A stretch of 64,000 bases of DNA from an uncultured Agathobacter sp. GTDB taxonomy: Bacteria > Bacillota > Clostridia > Lachnospirales > Lachnospiraceae. The stretch lies in NCBI GenBank assembly GCA_934316545.1, contig CAKRDT010000002.1, forward strand, positions 76,133 through 140,132. The letters run 5' to 3'. The notes under the pieces are model-generated. The model was not told where the DNA came from. It saw nothing but the letters and a program-made list of their open reading frames with translations, and did no database searches. Shown in pieces: positions 44,212 through 54,122 of the stretch. The position numbers were made by a program, and so were the translations under genes. How positions within the stretch are numbered: the stretch's first letter is position 1; each line of letters starts with the position of its first letter.

Positions 44212-44991
44212 TTATTTTATTTTTTGCATTTCAGAAATATGCCACTCCTCTTGACGAGTTGTGTATACTTTTTCTGTAATGTCATTTATGGCGTGACCGA
44301 CGATGTATTTAATTGCATATTCGTCTACGCCATATTTTTTAGATTGAGTAATGAAATGATTACGACCATCATGAGGACGATGCTCTGGGTTCAGTTGCAG
44401 CTGATCACTTAGCTGTACAAATCGGTACTCATATTTGTCGTATGTCAGCTTTAATGAGTTACGTCGAGACCTTGAATCGTTACAATTGATCAGATACTCG
44501 CTTTCGAGTTTCTTTGCCTCTTCGTATCTCCTCATTACTAATGGACGTATCTTTGGGTGTATCGGAACTAAACGATCTGTTCCCGCAGATGTTTTTATTC
44601 CGCCAATGAACGTCTATTTTTCTATATCCACCTTATTTAAGTCTAATAAGTCCAAGTTCTTGAGGACGCCATCCACTATAACACTGAATCAATAACACAT
44701 CAGCATATTCAACATCATTTACAATTTTCCATAATTTCTGAATTTCTCCTTCAGTATATGGTATATGTGGTCGTACTGATTTATCGACAGTTTCACGCAT
44801 ATCCTTACTTGTAATAAATAATCGTGCGTAATTTTTGTCTGCGATTTCATGTTCACAAGCATAATCAAACATTTTATTGAACACAGATTTCATTCGTAGT
44901 TTCGTATTGGGGGATGCCTTATCACTGTATAATACAGAAAAACGGTTTTCATCAATAGCGGGAAAGATTTCATCTGCAAAGACTTGATACC
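44212..44991 (-). pseudogene. Broken tyrosine recombinase (phage/ICE integrase) remnant
   Basis: The minus strand encodes an integrase in pieces. From 44991 a frame reads YQVFADEIFPAIDENRFSVL and continues into MKSVFNKMFDYA and the first catalytic Arg in CYSGWRPQELGLIRL; it stops at 44633. The reading then shifts frame: NKVDIEK, an in-frame TAG, then FIGGIKTSAGTDRLVPIHP, MRRYEEAKKLE, and the catalytic C-terminus RPHDGRNHFITQ...YIVGHAINDITEKVYTT (H-x-x-R, GH and Tyr present) ending at 44212. So there is one frameshift near 44635 and one stop near 44611, and the N-terminal arm-binding domain is missing. It cannot make a full enzyme. Confidence 0.85.
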
Positions 44992-45259
44992 TCTATTATA
45001 CAGCAAGCCATTTGGGCTTGTATTTACTACAAAATATATGAACTTTTCAAGGTGCTATAGCGGAGCTTTTGACCCTAACATCATTTTATATGGGAGAATG
45101 ATAATTGGAGCAAAAAAGAAATAACAGTGTAATGGGAAAATTTGGAAGTGAGAATATTGGCAGTTTTTAAGTAAAATCGTTTCTTCTTAAAATATTGACA
45201 AAAATTAATAGAGGTGCTAGTGTATATAGAAATATTTGATTATACGAGGAGTAAAGAAA
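44992..45259. other. Intergenic stretch between the recombinase remnant and the Ig-like protein gene
   Basis: AT-rich and without a supported gene. It holds a small hairpin (CAAGCC/GGCTTG near 45015-45031) and a possible promoter for the next gene: TTGACA (45195-45200), 17 bases, TAGTGT (45218-45223), which has a weak -10. Confidence 0.45.
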
Positions 45260-46018
45260 ATGAAAAAAGGTAAAAAAATATTTGTAGCAGTTCTTCTTTC
45301 TTTTGCAACCGTAATGGCATCTCCGGTTATCATGCCAAAAACAGGAACGATTGCAGAAGCAAAAACAATTAAACTTTCGGATACAACATTGGAACTGATG
45401 CCGGGCGAATACTACCAAATGGAAGTAAAAAATGCAGGTTCACAGAAAATAACATGGAAGTCTTCTGATAAAAAAGTTATGAAGATTACTGCAAAGGGAA
45501 AAGTACATTCGGTAGGTGCCGGTGGAGAAAGCTGTACAATTACGGCAACTGTTGGGAAGAAGACATTGAAATGTAAAGCAACAGTTATGGATGTTCAGGA
45601 TTATGGATTGAATAATTATTTGGTCTGGTTATCCAATTGGACTTATACAGGATATGACGTTAAGGGGAAAAAAGTAAATAATGTAATTCCGCAATATATG
45701 GAAGTGTTTAAGTATAAAGGAAAATACTGTTATGTGATTGAAACGGAAGGTGGCAATCAGGGAACCGAATATGTGGCATACGATTATAGTGTAGTAGAAA
45801 TCGGAAAGAAATTGCCATCTTGTATGAAAAAACCAATGTATGCTGTTTATGAAGAAGGAAAAGATGCTCGTTTGGCAAAAAAAATACCAAAAGGTGAAGT
45901 GTTGACCGATCGGGCAGTAAATATTCTGTTGGATGCAAAAGGAAACCTTGTTATAGAAAAAGCGCGTAATTATACAGATAAACAATGGAAGGCACGTTTA
46001 AAGGAATTGGGATATTAA
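45260..46018 (+). CDS. Secreted protein with a bacterial Ig-like (Big_2) domain
   Basis: 252 residues from the ATG at 45260 (GAGGAGT site). An N-terminal signal peptide (KKGKKIFVAVLLSFATVMAS) is followed by an Ig-like domain at about 35-115 with the Big_2 hallmarks TTLELMPGEYYQMEV, ITWKSSDKKVMKITAKGKVHSVGAGGESCTITAT. The remaining ~135 residues, rich in Tyr, Lys and Trp, match nothing I recognise. No anchor motif is visible. It lies just beyond the recombinase remnant, so it may be cargo left from the element, but it is also typical of Lachnospiraceae surface proteins. Followed by two hairpins. Confidence 0.8.
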   Translation: MKKGKKIFVAVLLSFATVMASPVIMPKTGTIAEAKTIKLSDTTLELMPGEYYQMEVKNAGSQKITWKSSDKKVMKITAKGKVHSVGAGGESCTITATVGKKTLKCKATVMDVQDYGLNNYLVWLSNWTYTGYDVKGKKVNNVIPQYMEVFKYKGKYCYVIETEGGNQGTEYVAYDYSVVEIGKKLPSCMKKPMYAVYEEGKDARLAKKIPKGEVLTDRAVNILLDAKGNLVIEKARNYTDKQWKARLKELGY

Positions 46019-46060
46019 TAAAGGTGCAACAGAAATCAGAATTACTTTGATAAATTGTGA

Positions 46061-46093
46061 AATGGTGTTTAATCACAAGAGGTAAACACCATT
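46061..46093 (+). terminator. Hairpin after the Ig-like protein gene
   Basis: Perfect 11-bp stem AATGGTGTTTA (46061-46071) with TAAACACCATT (46083-46093), followed by TT only. Confidence 0.55.
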
Positions 46094-46120
46094 TTGGAGC
46101 GAAAAAGGAGAATTTAATAT

Positions 46121-46165
46121 AAAGTGTGTAAGTTGCTGGTAACAAAAACTTACACACTTTTTTAT
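46121..46165 (+). terminator. Strong terminator after the Ig-like protein gene
   Basis: Perfect 14-bp stem (46121-46134 with 46147-46160), 12-base loop, followed by TTTATATTT. Confidence 0.8.
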
Positions 46166-46168
46166 ATT

Positions 46169-46201
46169 TACCTACCCCAGATTTTTAGCATGGGGTAGGT
46201 A
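46169..46201. repeat. Inverted repeat directly behind the terminator
   Basis: Perfect 11-bp arms TACCTACCCCA (46169-46179) and TGGGGTAGGTA (46191-46201) around an 11-base loop. The T-rich tail lies on the minus-strand side, so it may terminate leftward transcription. Confidence 0.6.
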
Positions 46202-46379
46202 AAAGAAAATCGACTAATATGTGAAATCCCTTCGGGCAGAGAATGGAAGGACCTTTAATGAGGAATGAACAAGACCAAAGGAATGCAAGAGAACTGGCAA
46301 TCTAGGAAAAGCTTGCCTTTTTCGCATGAGAATGGTACGATAAATTTATATAGGCATAAGCAAGGGAGCGTTATAGCAT
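46202..46379. other. Long gene-free leader of the cohesin/dockerin gene
   Basis: About 180 bases with no supported gene. It contains GGCAA/TTGCC arms (about 46301-46316) followed by TTTTT, an attenuator-like structure roughly 60 bases before the ATG. I found no match to the conserved cores of the c-di-GMP, SAM or cobalamin riboswitches. Confidence 0.4.
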
Positions 46380-47591
46380 ATGAAGTTTTGTTGGGGAAGA
46401 TTACAAAAGATCATTACATATATCTTGGTTGGGGGACTGTTTGCAACGAGTGTTTTGCCTGTTGCTTCGCAGGCTGCGACCACGACGGATGCGGTTGCGG
46501 AAAAGAAAACCGATATTACAGGCGACAAGATTTTTGAGATGACAAGCAGTTCGACATCGCTTAATAAAGGAGACGAAGTCGAGGTTAAGTTTGCTGTTCA
46601 TAACACACCAACGTACGGATTTCGTGGAGAACTGGTATATGATACCGATGTGTTTGAAACTCTTGAGGCGGGAGAACTTACTCCCTGCAATTATATTCCA
46701 AATGATGAGAATAATCAGGGTAGCTGGATCGCATCTTACTCACCATCTGATAAGAGTATCGAAGTGCGTTGGCGAGGAAACAAGGCGGTAACGCTTCCGG
46801 AAGATACCAAAGGCGTTTTGCTTTCTATCCGTCTTGTTGTAAAGAAAGCAACAGAATTAACGGAAATCAAGCTGAATAATCCAATGGTATATAAGACAAA
46901 TGAAAGTAGTGACACGGTTACCTATCAGTCCGGCCTCGGGCTTCGACTTAAGAATACAAAAACAAAGAAAATGGTACTTACATCCCAGGATGTGAGTGTG
47001 GCGGGATCAACGGTTCCGGTTTCGGTTTCGTGTACGACCAATGAGGGTTTCTTAAGTTTGGATCTGGTTGTTGAGTTTGATAAAACAAAACTTACCTATC
47101 AATCTGTTTCGGTTACATCCTCATTAAAAAATATTGTCTCCGTTGTTTCGTATTCAACAGAAGCCGGTGGAGGCAAAGTCGTTACGCATATGAAGGCTAC
47201 GCAGGAAGTGAAAAATATCGGTGGACTGTTTACTTTGAATTTTGCACCGGTTAAATCAGGCGGGACATCGCAGACGAGCACGACGGTTACCGATACGGTA
47301 AAGATTTCCGTTGAGAATGTGAAGGATCAGGATGGGAGTGCTTTTGTGACAACCGGAGCAGCTTCTAAGGTTACGTTTAAGCTTGAGCCGGCGATGATGG
47401 GGGATATCAACGGAAATAAAAAGATTGATCTGGTGGATGCTTTGTATATTGTGCAGTATTATAACAAAGTGCGGTATTTTACGGAGGAGCAGAAGACCGT
47501 TGCCGATGTCAATAAAAACGGAACGGTTGATCTGGTGGATGCACTTTTGATCATGCAGTATTACAATGGTGTGATCAAGAGTTTTCCGTGA
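46380..47591 (+). CDS. Secreted protein with two cohesin-like modules and a C-terminal type I dockerin
   Basis: 403 residues. Signal peptide about 1-35 (ILVGGLFATSVLPVASQA). Two beta-sandwich modules resemble cohesins: about 50-185 (KGDEVEVKFAVHNTPTYGFRGELVYDTDVFE) and about 200-335 (VAGSTVPVSVSCTTNEGFLSLDLVVEFDKTKLTYQS). The C-terminal ~60 residues form a dockerin with two F-hand calcium repeats, GDINGNKKIDLVDALYIVQYYN and ADVNKNGTVDLVDALLIMQYYNG. A protein with both cohesin-like and dockerin modules could link components of a cell-surface complex, as adaptor scaffoldins do. No catalytic module is present. The cohesin assignment is by pattern and moderate; the dockerin is clear. Confidence 0.8.
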   Translation: MKFCWGRLQKIITYILVGGLFATSVLPVASQAATTTDAVAEKKTDITGDKIFEMTSSSTSLNKGDEVEVKFAVHNTPTYGFRGELVYDTDVFETLEAGELTPCNYIPNDENNQGSWIASYSPSDKSIEVRWRGNKAVTLPEDTKGVLLSIRLVVKKATELTEIKLNNPMVYKTNESSDTVTYQSGLGLRLKNTKTKKMVLTSQDVSVAGSTVPVSVSCTTNEGFLSLDLVVEFDKTKLTYQSVSVTSSLKNIVSVVSYSTEAGGGKVVTHMKATQEVKNIGGLFTLNFAPVKSGGTSQTSTTVTDTVKISVENVKDQDGSAFVTTGAASKVTFKLEPAMMGDINGNKKIDLVDALYIVQYYNKVRYFTEEQKTVADVNKNGTVDLVDALLIMQYYNGVIKSFP

Positions 47592-47718
47592 TGTGCGGCA
47601 GATGATGTATATATGGAATTATTTTATATGCTGATTGCTGAAACCGTCATAAAATGAACGGATAAGAATAGTTTGGAGTTATTTGATATATAACCTGTAG
47701 TTATAACAAATATACTGC

Positions 47719-47747
47719 TTGACAAATGTAGATTATAGTATTATTAT
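47719..47747 (+). promoter_or_regulatory. SigA-type promoter of ilvN-ilvC
   Basis: TTGACA (47719-47724), 17 bases, TATTAT (47742-47747). The start codon is 35 bases further on, so the leader is short, without room for an attenuator. Confidence 0.7.
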
Positions 47748-47781
47748 CTAATAAACGCAAAGAAAGTAGAAGGTTTTCATA

Positions 47782-48282
47782 ATGAGAAGACAAGCATTAT
47801 CTCTTTTAGTTGAAAACAATCCAGGCGTTACGAGCCGCATTTCCGGATTGTTCAGCCGCAGAGGCTATAACATTGACAGTTTTTCATCCGGTGTGACCGC
47901 AGATCCTAAGTATACAAGAATTACGATCGTGGCCAGTGGAGAGGAACAGATTCTTGAGCAGATTGAAAAGCAGCTTGAGAAACTGGAAGATGTTTTGGAT
48001 ATCAAGAAGCTGGAACCGGGTTCTTCGGTGACACGAGAATTGATTATGGTTAAGATTCGTGCGAAGGATACGCAGCGCCAGCCGATTATGAATGTTGCGG
48101 AAATCTTCCATGGTAAGATTGTGGATGTGACGCATGATTCTATGGTGATCGAATTGGTCGGACATCAGGATAAACTGGATGCTTTCCTTGATCTGCTTGA
48201 CGGATACGAGATTCTGGAACTTGCAAGAACTGGTATCACCGGTTTAACAAGAGGTTCAGACGATGTTAAGTTTTTAGATTAG
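47782..48282 (+). CDS. ilvN: Acetolactate synthase small (regulatory) subunit
   Basis: 166 residues. The N-terminal ACT domain starts ALSLLVENNPGVTSRISGLFSRRGYNIDSFSSG and is followed by the family's C-terminal domain (TRELIMVKIRAKD, HGKIVDVTHDSMVIELVGHQDKLDAFLDLL). It stimulates the catalytic subunit and confers valine feedback inhibition in branched-chain amino acid synthesis. The large subunit (ilvB) is not in the window. Co-transcribed with ilvC, 43 bases downstream. Confidence 0.95.
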   Translation: MRRQALSLLVENNPGVTSRISGLFSRRGYNIDSFSSGVTADPKYTRITIVASGEEQILEQIEKQLEKLEDVLDIKKLEPGSSVTRELIMVKIRAKDTQRQPIMNVAEIFHGKIVDVTHDSMVIELVGHQDKLDAFLDLLDGYEILELARTGITGLTRGSDDVKFLD

Positions 48283-48313
48283 CTACTTAATTTATTTAAA
48301 GTATATATTTTAG

Positions 48314-49351
<1,038 letters not shown>

Positions 49352-49362
49352 TCAGATACATA

Positions 49363-49393
49363 AAGGCTTCGGCATTTGCCGGAGTCTTTTTTT
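49363..49393 (+). terminator. Terminator of ilvN-ilvC
   Basis: 12-bp stem with two G-T pairs (49363-49374 and 49377-49388) followed by a run of seven T residues. Confidence 0.88.
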
Positions 49394-49464
49394 ATCATAG
49401 GAAATTCTGTCAAATGAGTTGACAAAAATACGATCTATGATAGAATAATTCTGTTGTTTGACGC

Positions 49465-49717
49465 AATTCATATAGAGAATGCGAAGAAGAGGAACAGTAG
49501 GATTTACGGTTTGACAGAGAGCTGCCGGAAGGTGCGAGGCAGTAGGCTTATGATCTGAACTCACCTTGGAGCAGCCGGATTGAAGATTGGTGTTGTGTAG
49601 GTCCGGACGGCTGATCGCCGATACCGGATCATGAGTGCGTATTTATTTTAAATGCGAAGCAGAGTGGTACCACGGAGTCAGGACTTCGTCTCTATATTAA
49701 GAGACGAAGTTTTTTTG
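49465..49717 (+). promoter_or_regulatory. Leu-type T-box riboswitch in front of leuS
   Basis: The T-box core AGAGTGGTACCACGG lies at 49661-49675. It is followed by the terminator ACTTCGTCTCT (49683-49693) / AGAGACGAAGT (49700-49710) with a T-tract to 49717. Upstream Stem I contains the AGTA/GAA loop-E pattern and a specifier triplet CTC (49560-49562, after TGAA), a leucine codon, in agreement with the leuS gene behind it. Uncharged tRNA-Leu should stabilise the antiterminator. The 5' limit is approximate. Confidence 0.92.
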
Positions 49718-49797
49718 CTTTGTAAATGTGTTTTGGAATTATGAATGCAGTTACCGTGTTTTGTATACATGAATGCTTTGAAATAAAGGAGGAAATT

Positions 49798-52215
49798 ATG
49801 TCAGAAGTTTACAACCACAAAGTGGTCGAGAAGAAGTGGCAGAAAGTCTGGGATGATGAGAAGGCTTTTGCTGCAACCAATGATTACACGAAGCCGAAAT
49901 ATTATGCATTGGTCGAGTTCCCATATCCGTCAGGACAGGGACTTCATGTAGGCCATCCAAGACCGTATACCGCTCTTGATATTGTTGCGCGTAAGAGAAG
50001 AATGCAGGGATACAACGTTCTTTATCCAATGGGATGGGATGCGTTTGGTCTGCCGACGGAAAACTATGCAATCAAGAATAAGATTCATCCTAAGATTGTT
50101 ACTGAAAATAATGTAAAGCATTTTAAGGATCAGTTGCATTCTCTTGGATATTCATTTGACTGGGATCGTGAGATCAATACCACGGATCCGAACTATTACA
50201 AATGGACACAGTGGATCTTCCTGAAGTTATTTAAGGCAGGTCTTGCCTATAAAAAAGAGATGCCAATCAACTGGTGTACTTCCTGTAAGGTTGGCCTTGC
50301 CAACGAGGAAGTTGTAAACGGTGTGTGTGAACGTTGCGGCGCTCCGGTTGTCCGCAAGGTAAAAAGTGAGTGGATGCTCAAAATCACGGAGTATGCAGAC
50401 AAACTGATCGAAGGCTTAAATGATGTCGATTATATCGAGCGCGTTAAAGTATCTCAGAAAAACTGGATCGGACGTTCGACAGGTGCTGAAGTGGATTTCC
50501 GGATCAAGGATACCGAGGATAAGCTTCGTATTTATACAACGAGATGCGATACATTATTCGGTGTTACTTACATGGTAGTATCCCCGGAGCATCCATATCT
50601 TGATAAGTATAAGGAGCAGATCAAAAACTGGGATGAGATCCTTTCGTACCGTGAGCAGGCTTCCAGAAAGTCTGATTTCGAGCGTGCAGAGCTTGCAAAG
50701 GATAAGACCGGTGTGGCAATCGATGGCCTGACTGCAATCAATCCGGTCAATGGCAAGGAAGTACCGATCTGGGTATCGGATTATGTACTGATGAGTTACG
50801 GAACCGGCGCGATCATGGCGGTTCCGGCACATGATGAGAGAGATTGGGAGTTTGCCAAGAAATTTCATCTTCCGATCATTCAGGTTGTTGCCAAGAATGG
50901 TGAGGAAGTGGATGTTAACGAGGCTGCTTTTACCGATGTTGCGACAGGTGTGCTGATCAACTCCGATTTCTTAAATGGTCTTGAAGTGAAGGATGCGAAG
51001 GAAAAGATGATCGCATTCTTAGAGGAAAAAGGCATCGGAGAGGCAAAGACAAATTATAAATTAAGAGACTGGGTATTCTCACGCCAGCGTTATTGGGGCG
51101 AGCCAATCCCAATCGTACACTGCGATAAATGCGGATATGTTCCGATTGATGAAAGCGAGCTTCCTTTATTACTTCCGGAAGTGGAAAGCTACATGCCGAC
51201 AGACAACGGTGAGTCACCTCTTGCCGCTATGACAGATTGGGTAAATACAACCTGTCCGTGCTGTGGCGGACCGGCTAAGAGAGAGACGGATACGATGCCG
51301 CAGTGGGCAGGATCTTCCTGGTATTTCCTGCGCTATACAGATCCAAATAACGACGAAGCTTTAGCGAGTCCGGAAGCATTAAAATACTGGATGCCGGTTG
51401 ATTGGTACAACGGTGGAATGGAGCATACAACACTGCATCTCCTGTACTCCAGATTCTGGCATAAATTCCTCTATGATGAGGGCGTTGTTCCGTGTCCGGA
51501 ACCATACCAGAAGCGTACTTCACACGGTATGATCCTCGGCGAGAACGGCGAGAAGATGTCCAAGTCCAGAGGAAATGTCGTCAATCCGGATGATATCGTA
51601 AACGAGTACGGTGCAGATACACTCCGTACCTATGAGATGTTCATCGGTGCGTTTGATCTGGCTGCATCCTGGTCAGAGGATGGTGTAAAAGGCTGCCGCA
51701 GATTCCTTGACCGTGTATGGAAGCTTCAGGATATCATGACCGATGAGGAAGGATATTCCAAGGATCTTGAGACCAAGATACATCAGACGATCAAGAAAGT
51801 ATCGAATGATTTTGAAAATCTGAAATACAATACTGCAATCGCCGCAATGATGGCACTTTTGAATGATTTTTATAAGAAGGGATCGATTACAAAGGGCGAG
51901 CTTAAGACACTGATCATTCTGTTAAACCCGGTTGCTCCGCATATTACGGAAGAAATGTGGCAGGCAATCGGATGTGAGGGAAGAGTATACCAGCAGACAT
52001 GGCCGGAATATGATGAGGCAAAGACGGTTGAGTCTTCCGTTGAGATCGCAGTACAGATTAACGGCAAGGTGAAGGCTACATTAGACATCCAGAAGGATGA
52101 TCCAAAGGATGAAGTCATTGCCAAGGCGAAAGAAACGATTGCCGATAAGCTGACCGGTAATATTGTAAAGGAAATCTATGTTCCGGGAAGACTGGTCAAT
52201 ATTGTTATGAAATAA
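49798..52215 (+). CDS. leuS: Leucyl-tRNA synthetase
   Basis: 805 residues from the ATG at 49798 (AAAGGAGGAAATT site); an ATG at 49726 follows the terminator too closely and is unlikely. HIGH motif [13 protein letters not shown] (about 42-54), connective-peptide editing domain around 220-410, zinc-like cysteines [24 protein letters not shown] and CDKCGYVP, and the KMSKS motif [17 protein letters not shown]. The C-terminal domain ends ...[16 protein letters not shown]. Attaches leucine to tRNA-Leu. Expression is controlled by the T-box upstream. Confidence 0.98.
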   Translation: MSEVYNHKVVEKKWQKVWDDEKAFAATNDYTKPKYYALVEFPYPSGQGLHVGHPRPYTALDIVARKRRMQGYNVLYPMGWDAFGLPTENYAIKNKIHPKIVTENNVKHFKDQLHSLGYSFDWDREINTTDPNYYKWTQWIFLKLFKAGLAYKKEMPINWCTSCKVGLANEEVVNGVCERCGAPVVRKVKSEWMLKITEYADKLIEGLNDVDYIERVKVSQKNWIGRSTGAEVDFRIKDTEDKLRIYTTRCDTLFGVTYMVVSPEHPYLDKYKEQIKNWDEILSYREQASRKSDFERAELAKDKTGVAIDGLTAINPVNGKEVPIWVSDYVLMSYGTGAIMAVPAHDERDWEFAKKFHLPIIQVVAKNGEEVDVNEAAFTDVATGVLINSDFLNGLEVKDAKEKMIAFLEEKGIGEAKTNYKLRDWVFSRQRYWGEPIPIVHCDKCGYVPIDESELPLLLPEVESYMPTDNGESPLAAMTDWVNTTCPCCGGPAKRETDTMPQWAGSSWYFLRYTDPNNDEALASPEALKYWMPVDWYNGGMEHTTLHLLYSRFWHKFLYDEGVVPCPEPYQKRTSHGMILGENGEKMSKSRGNVVNPDDIVNEYGADTLRTYEMFIGAFDLAASWSEDGVKGCRRFLDRVWKLQDIMTDEEGYSKDLETKIHQTIKKVSNDFENLKYNTAIAAMMALLNDFYKKGSITKGELKTLIILLNPVAPHITEEMWQAIGCEGRVYQQTWPEYDEAKTVESSVEIAVQINGKVKATLDIQKDDPKDEVIAKAKETIADKLTGNIVKEIYVPGRLVNIVMK

Positions 52216-52267
52216 TAGAGAATTTTAAAATTGAGGATTCTTTTGTTGGGAATATCCTCGTTTTATA

Positions 52268-52306
52268 CACAATAAAGGAAGCCCTGGTGTGGCTTCCTTT
52301 ATTGTG
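52268..52306 (+). terminator. Terminator region after leuS
   Basis: Perfect 16-bp stem CACAATAAAGGAAGCC (52268-52283) with its complement (52291-52306), seven-base loop. It is symmetric enough to serve also the opposing small gene that ends at 52327. Confidence 0.8.
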
Positions 52307-52326
52307 CTTATTTGTTTGCACGCGAG

Positions 52327-52536
52327 TTAGCAAATGCTTCCGCAACCGCCGCCGCAGTTGCCGCAAAGTAACAGAAGGATGATAATCCAGCAGCAATCAT
52401 TGCCGCCACCACAGTTGTTTCCGCCGAGGAAAGATCCGTTACCGCCACAGCAGCAGAGAAGAAGGATAATCCAGATAATTGAATTACATCCGTTGTCAGA
52501 TGAACATCCACAGTTTGTTGCAGCTAAATCACTCAT
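52327..52536 (-). CDS. Small 13-cysteine, glycine-rich hydrophobic protein
   Basis: 69 residues with 13 Cys and many Gly, arranged as two hydrophobic segments (IIWIILLL and WIIILLLL) each followed by Cys/Gly clusters (CCCGGNG; CGNCGGGCGSIC). The start has a textbook site, TTGGAGG six bases before ATG, which argues that it is a real gene. Short proteins of this composition occur in Lachnospiraceae and are sometimes labelled chorion class high-cysteine protein. Function unknown; the composition would suit a cross-linked structural, perhaps spore-surface, role, but this is a guess. Independent, opposite to leuS and to the citrate operon. Confidence 0.75.
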   Translation of the reverse strand: MSDLAATNCGCSSDNGCNSIIWIILLLCCCGGNGSFLGGNNCGGGNDCCWIIILLLLCGNCGGGCGSIC

Positions 52537-52614
52537 AAGTGACCTCCAATAAATATATTTACAATAGTAAGGTATGTAAGGAACCGAAAAGCGTTCCTAA
52601 ATTTTGAAAAAATA

Positions 52615-52643
52615 TTGACTTTAGTATGCTAAGTTGCTAAAAT
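52615..52643 (+). promoter_or_regulatory. SigA promoter of the citrate synthase-GntR-icd operon
   Basis: TTGACT (52615-52620), 17 bases, TAAAAT (52638-52643). Transcription should start near 52650, just before the palindromic operator. Confidence 0.75.
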
Positions 52644-52656
52644 GTATGCAAACATA

Positions 52657-52674
52657 ATAATTGTATACAATTAT
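52657..52674. promoter_or_regulatory. Palindromic operator, probable GntR-family binding site
   Basis: ATAATTGTATACAATTAT is a perfect 18-bp palindrome immediately downstream of the predicted transcription start. Its core TTGTATACAA fits the GntR/FadR-type pattern (GT-N-AC core). A GntR/FCD regulator is encoded in the operon (54123), so autorepression is likely. Confidence 0.7.
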
Positions 52675-52703
52675 TCATGCATGACAAAGGAGTGGTTAAG
52701 CCA

Positions 52704-54086
52704 ATGAGAGATGTAGTGATGAATGACAAGACGAATCTGCTTCAGCTTGAGGAGCATTTCTATCAGCTGGTCGATGTGGATGAGCCGAATACTTTCCGTA
52801 ATTTGTTTCCATATGAAGAAATCCCAAAGATTGCGTTCAATGATCGTATCGTTCCGCACAATATGCCGGAAGATATCTGGATTACTGATACGACATTCCG
52901 TGACGGACAGCAGTCGCGGGCTCCATATACAACGGAACAGATTGTCACTATCTATGACTATTTACATAAATTAGGCGGCCCGAAGGGCAAAATCCGCCAG
53001 AGTGAGTTCTTCTTATACAGTAAGAAGGATCGCGATGCGGTATACAAGTGTCTGGAGAGAGGCTATCAGTTCCCGGAAGTTACCTCATGGATCCGTGCAA
53101 GCAAACAGGATTTTCAGCTTGTTAAGGATATCGGACTCCGTGAGACCGGCATTCTTGTAAGCTGTTCGGATTATCATATCTTCTACAAGATGAAGATGAC
53201 AAGACGTGAGGTTATGAATCTTTACTTAAGTGTGATCCGTGACTGTCTGGAAACCGGAATCAGTCCAAGATGCCATCTTGAAGATATTACACGTTCGGAT
53301 ATTTATGGCTTTGTAATTCCGTTCTGCGTGGAGCTGATGAAGCTGCAGGAGGAGTATAAGATACCAATTAAGGTACGTGCCTGCGACACCATGGGATATG
53401 GAGTAAACTTCCCGGGTGCTGTCATTCCGCGAAGTGTACCAGGAATCATTTATGGTCTGACCACCCATGCAGGTGTTCCGTCTTCTCAGATCGAGTGGCA
53501 TGGACACAATGATTTCTATAAAGCGGTCAACAACTCAACAACCGCATGGTTATATGGTGCAAGCGGCGTTAACTGTTCTTTGTTTGGAATCGGTGAGAGA
53601 ACCGGTAATACACCGCTTGAAGCCATGATTTTTGAGTATGCACAGTTAAAAGGCACACTGGATGGAATGGATACAACGGTTATCACAGAACTTTCCGAGT
53701 ACTTTGAAAAGGAACTTGGTTACAAACAGCCGAGTAGAACGCCTTTTGTCGGAAGCAACTTTAATGTGACAAGAGCCGGAATTCATGCGGATGGTCTTCT
53801 TAAAAACGAGGAAATCTACAACATCTTTGATACCGGTAAATTCTTGAATCGTCCACCGCTTGTTGCAGTGTCAAATACATCCGGACTTGCCGGAATCGCT
53901 CACTGGATCAACAATTATTATCATCTTCCGGATGATCGTAAAGTGGATAAGAATTCTCCGCTTGTCAAGCATGTGAAAGAGTGGGTTGATGCACAGTACG
54001 ATGATGGTCGTGTGACGGTCATCACAGATCAGGAACTTGTTGTAACAATTACCGATGTCTGCAAAGAGCTTGGTATTGTATTATAA
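52704..54086 (+). CDS. HMGL-like aldol synthase, probable Re-citrate synthase
   Basis: 460 residues from the ATG at 52704 (AAAGGAG site 12 bases upstream; the ATGs at 52677 and 52719 are less suitable). The TIM-barrel condensing domain carries WITDTTFRDGQQSRAPYTTEQ (the metal/acid motif of the isopropylmalate/homocitrate synthase family), ISPRCHLEDITRSD, and the metal-binding His pair in IEWHGHNDFYKAVNN. It lacks the LeuA-type regulatory domain. Size, family and a position before isocitrate dehydrogenase resemble the Re-citrate synthase of Clostridium kluyveri, which condenses acetyl-CoA and oxaloacetate. Homocitrate or citramalate synthase activity is an alternative. First gene of an operon with a GntR regulator and icd. 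Confidence 0.8.
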   Translation: MRDVVMNDKTNLLQLEEHFYQLVDVDEPNTFRNLFPYEEIPKIAFNDRIVPHNMPEDIWITDTTFRDGQQSRAPYTTEQIVTIYDYLHKLGGPKGKIRQSEFFLYSKKDRDAVYKCLERGYQFPEVTSWIRASKQDFQLVKDIGLRETGILVSCSDYHIFYKMKMTRREVMNLYLSVIRDCLETGISPRCHLEDITRSDIYGFVIPFCVELMKLQEEYKIPIKVRACDTMGYGVNFPGAVIPRSVPGIIYGLTTHAGVPSSQIEWHGHNDFYKAVNNSTTAWLYGASGVNCSLFGIGERTGNTPLEAMIFEYAQLKGTLDGMDTTVITELSEYFEKELGYKQPSRTPFVGSNFNVTRAGIHADGLLKNEEIYNIFDTGKFLNRPPLVAVSNTSGLAGIAHWINNYYHLPDDRKVDKNSPLVKHVKEWVDAQYDDGRVTVITDQELVVTITDVCKELGIVL

Positions 54087-54122
54087 CGTGAAATTCGATA
54101 TTATATTAAGGTGTGATAAATT

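Noticed and set aside
46202..46379. c-di-GMP (GEMM) riboswitch before the cohesin/dockerin gene
   Set aside because: The conserved GCAAAGC-type core could not be found; left as an unresolved leader.
49726..49797. Longer LeuS start at 49726
   Set aside because: It lies just behind the T-box terminator without a ribosome site; the ATG at 49798 has AAAGGAGG and matches the family N-terminus.
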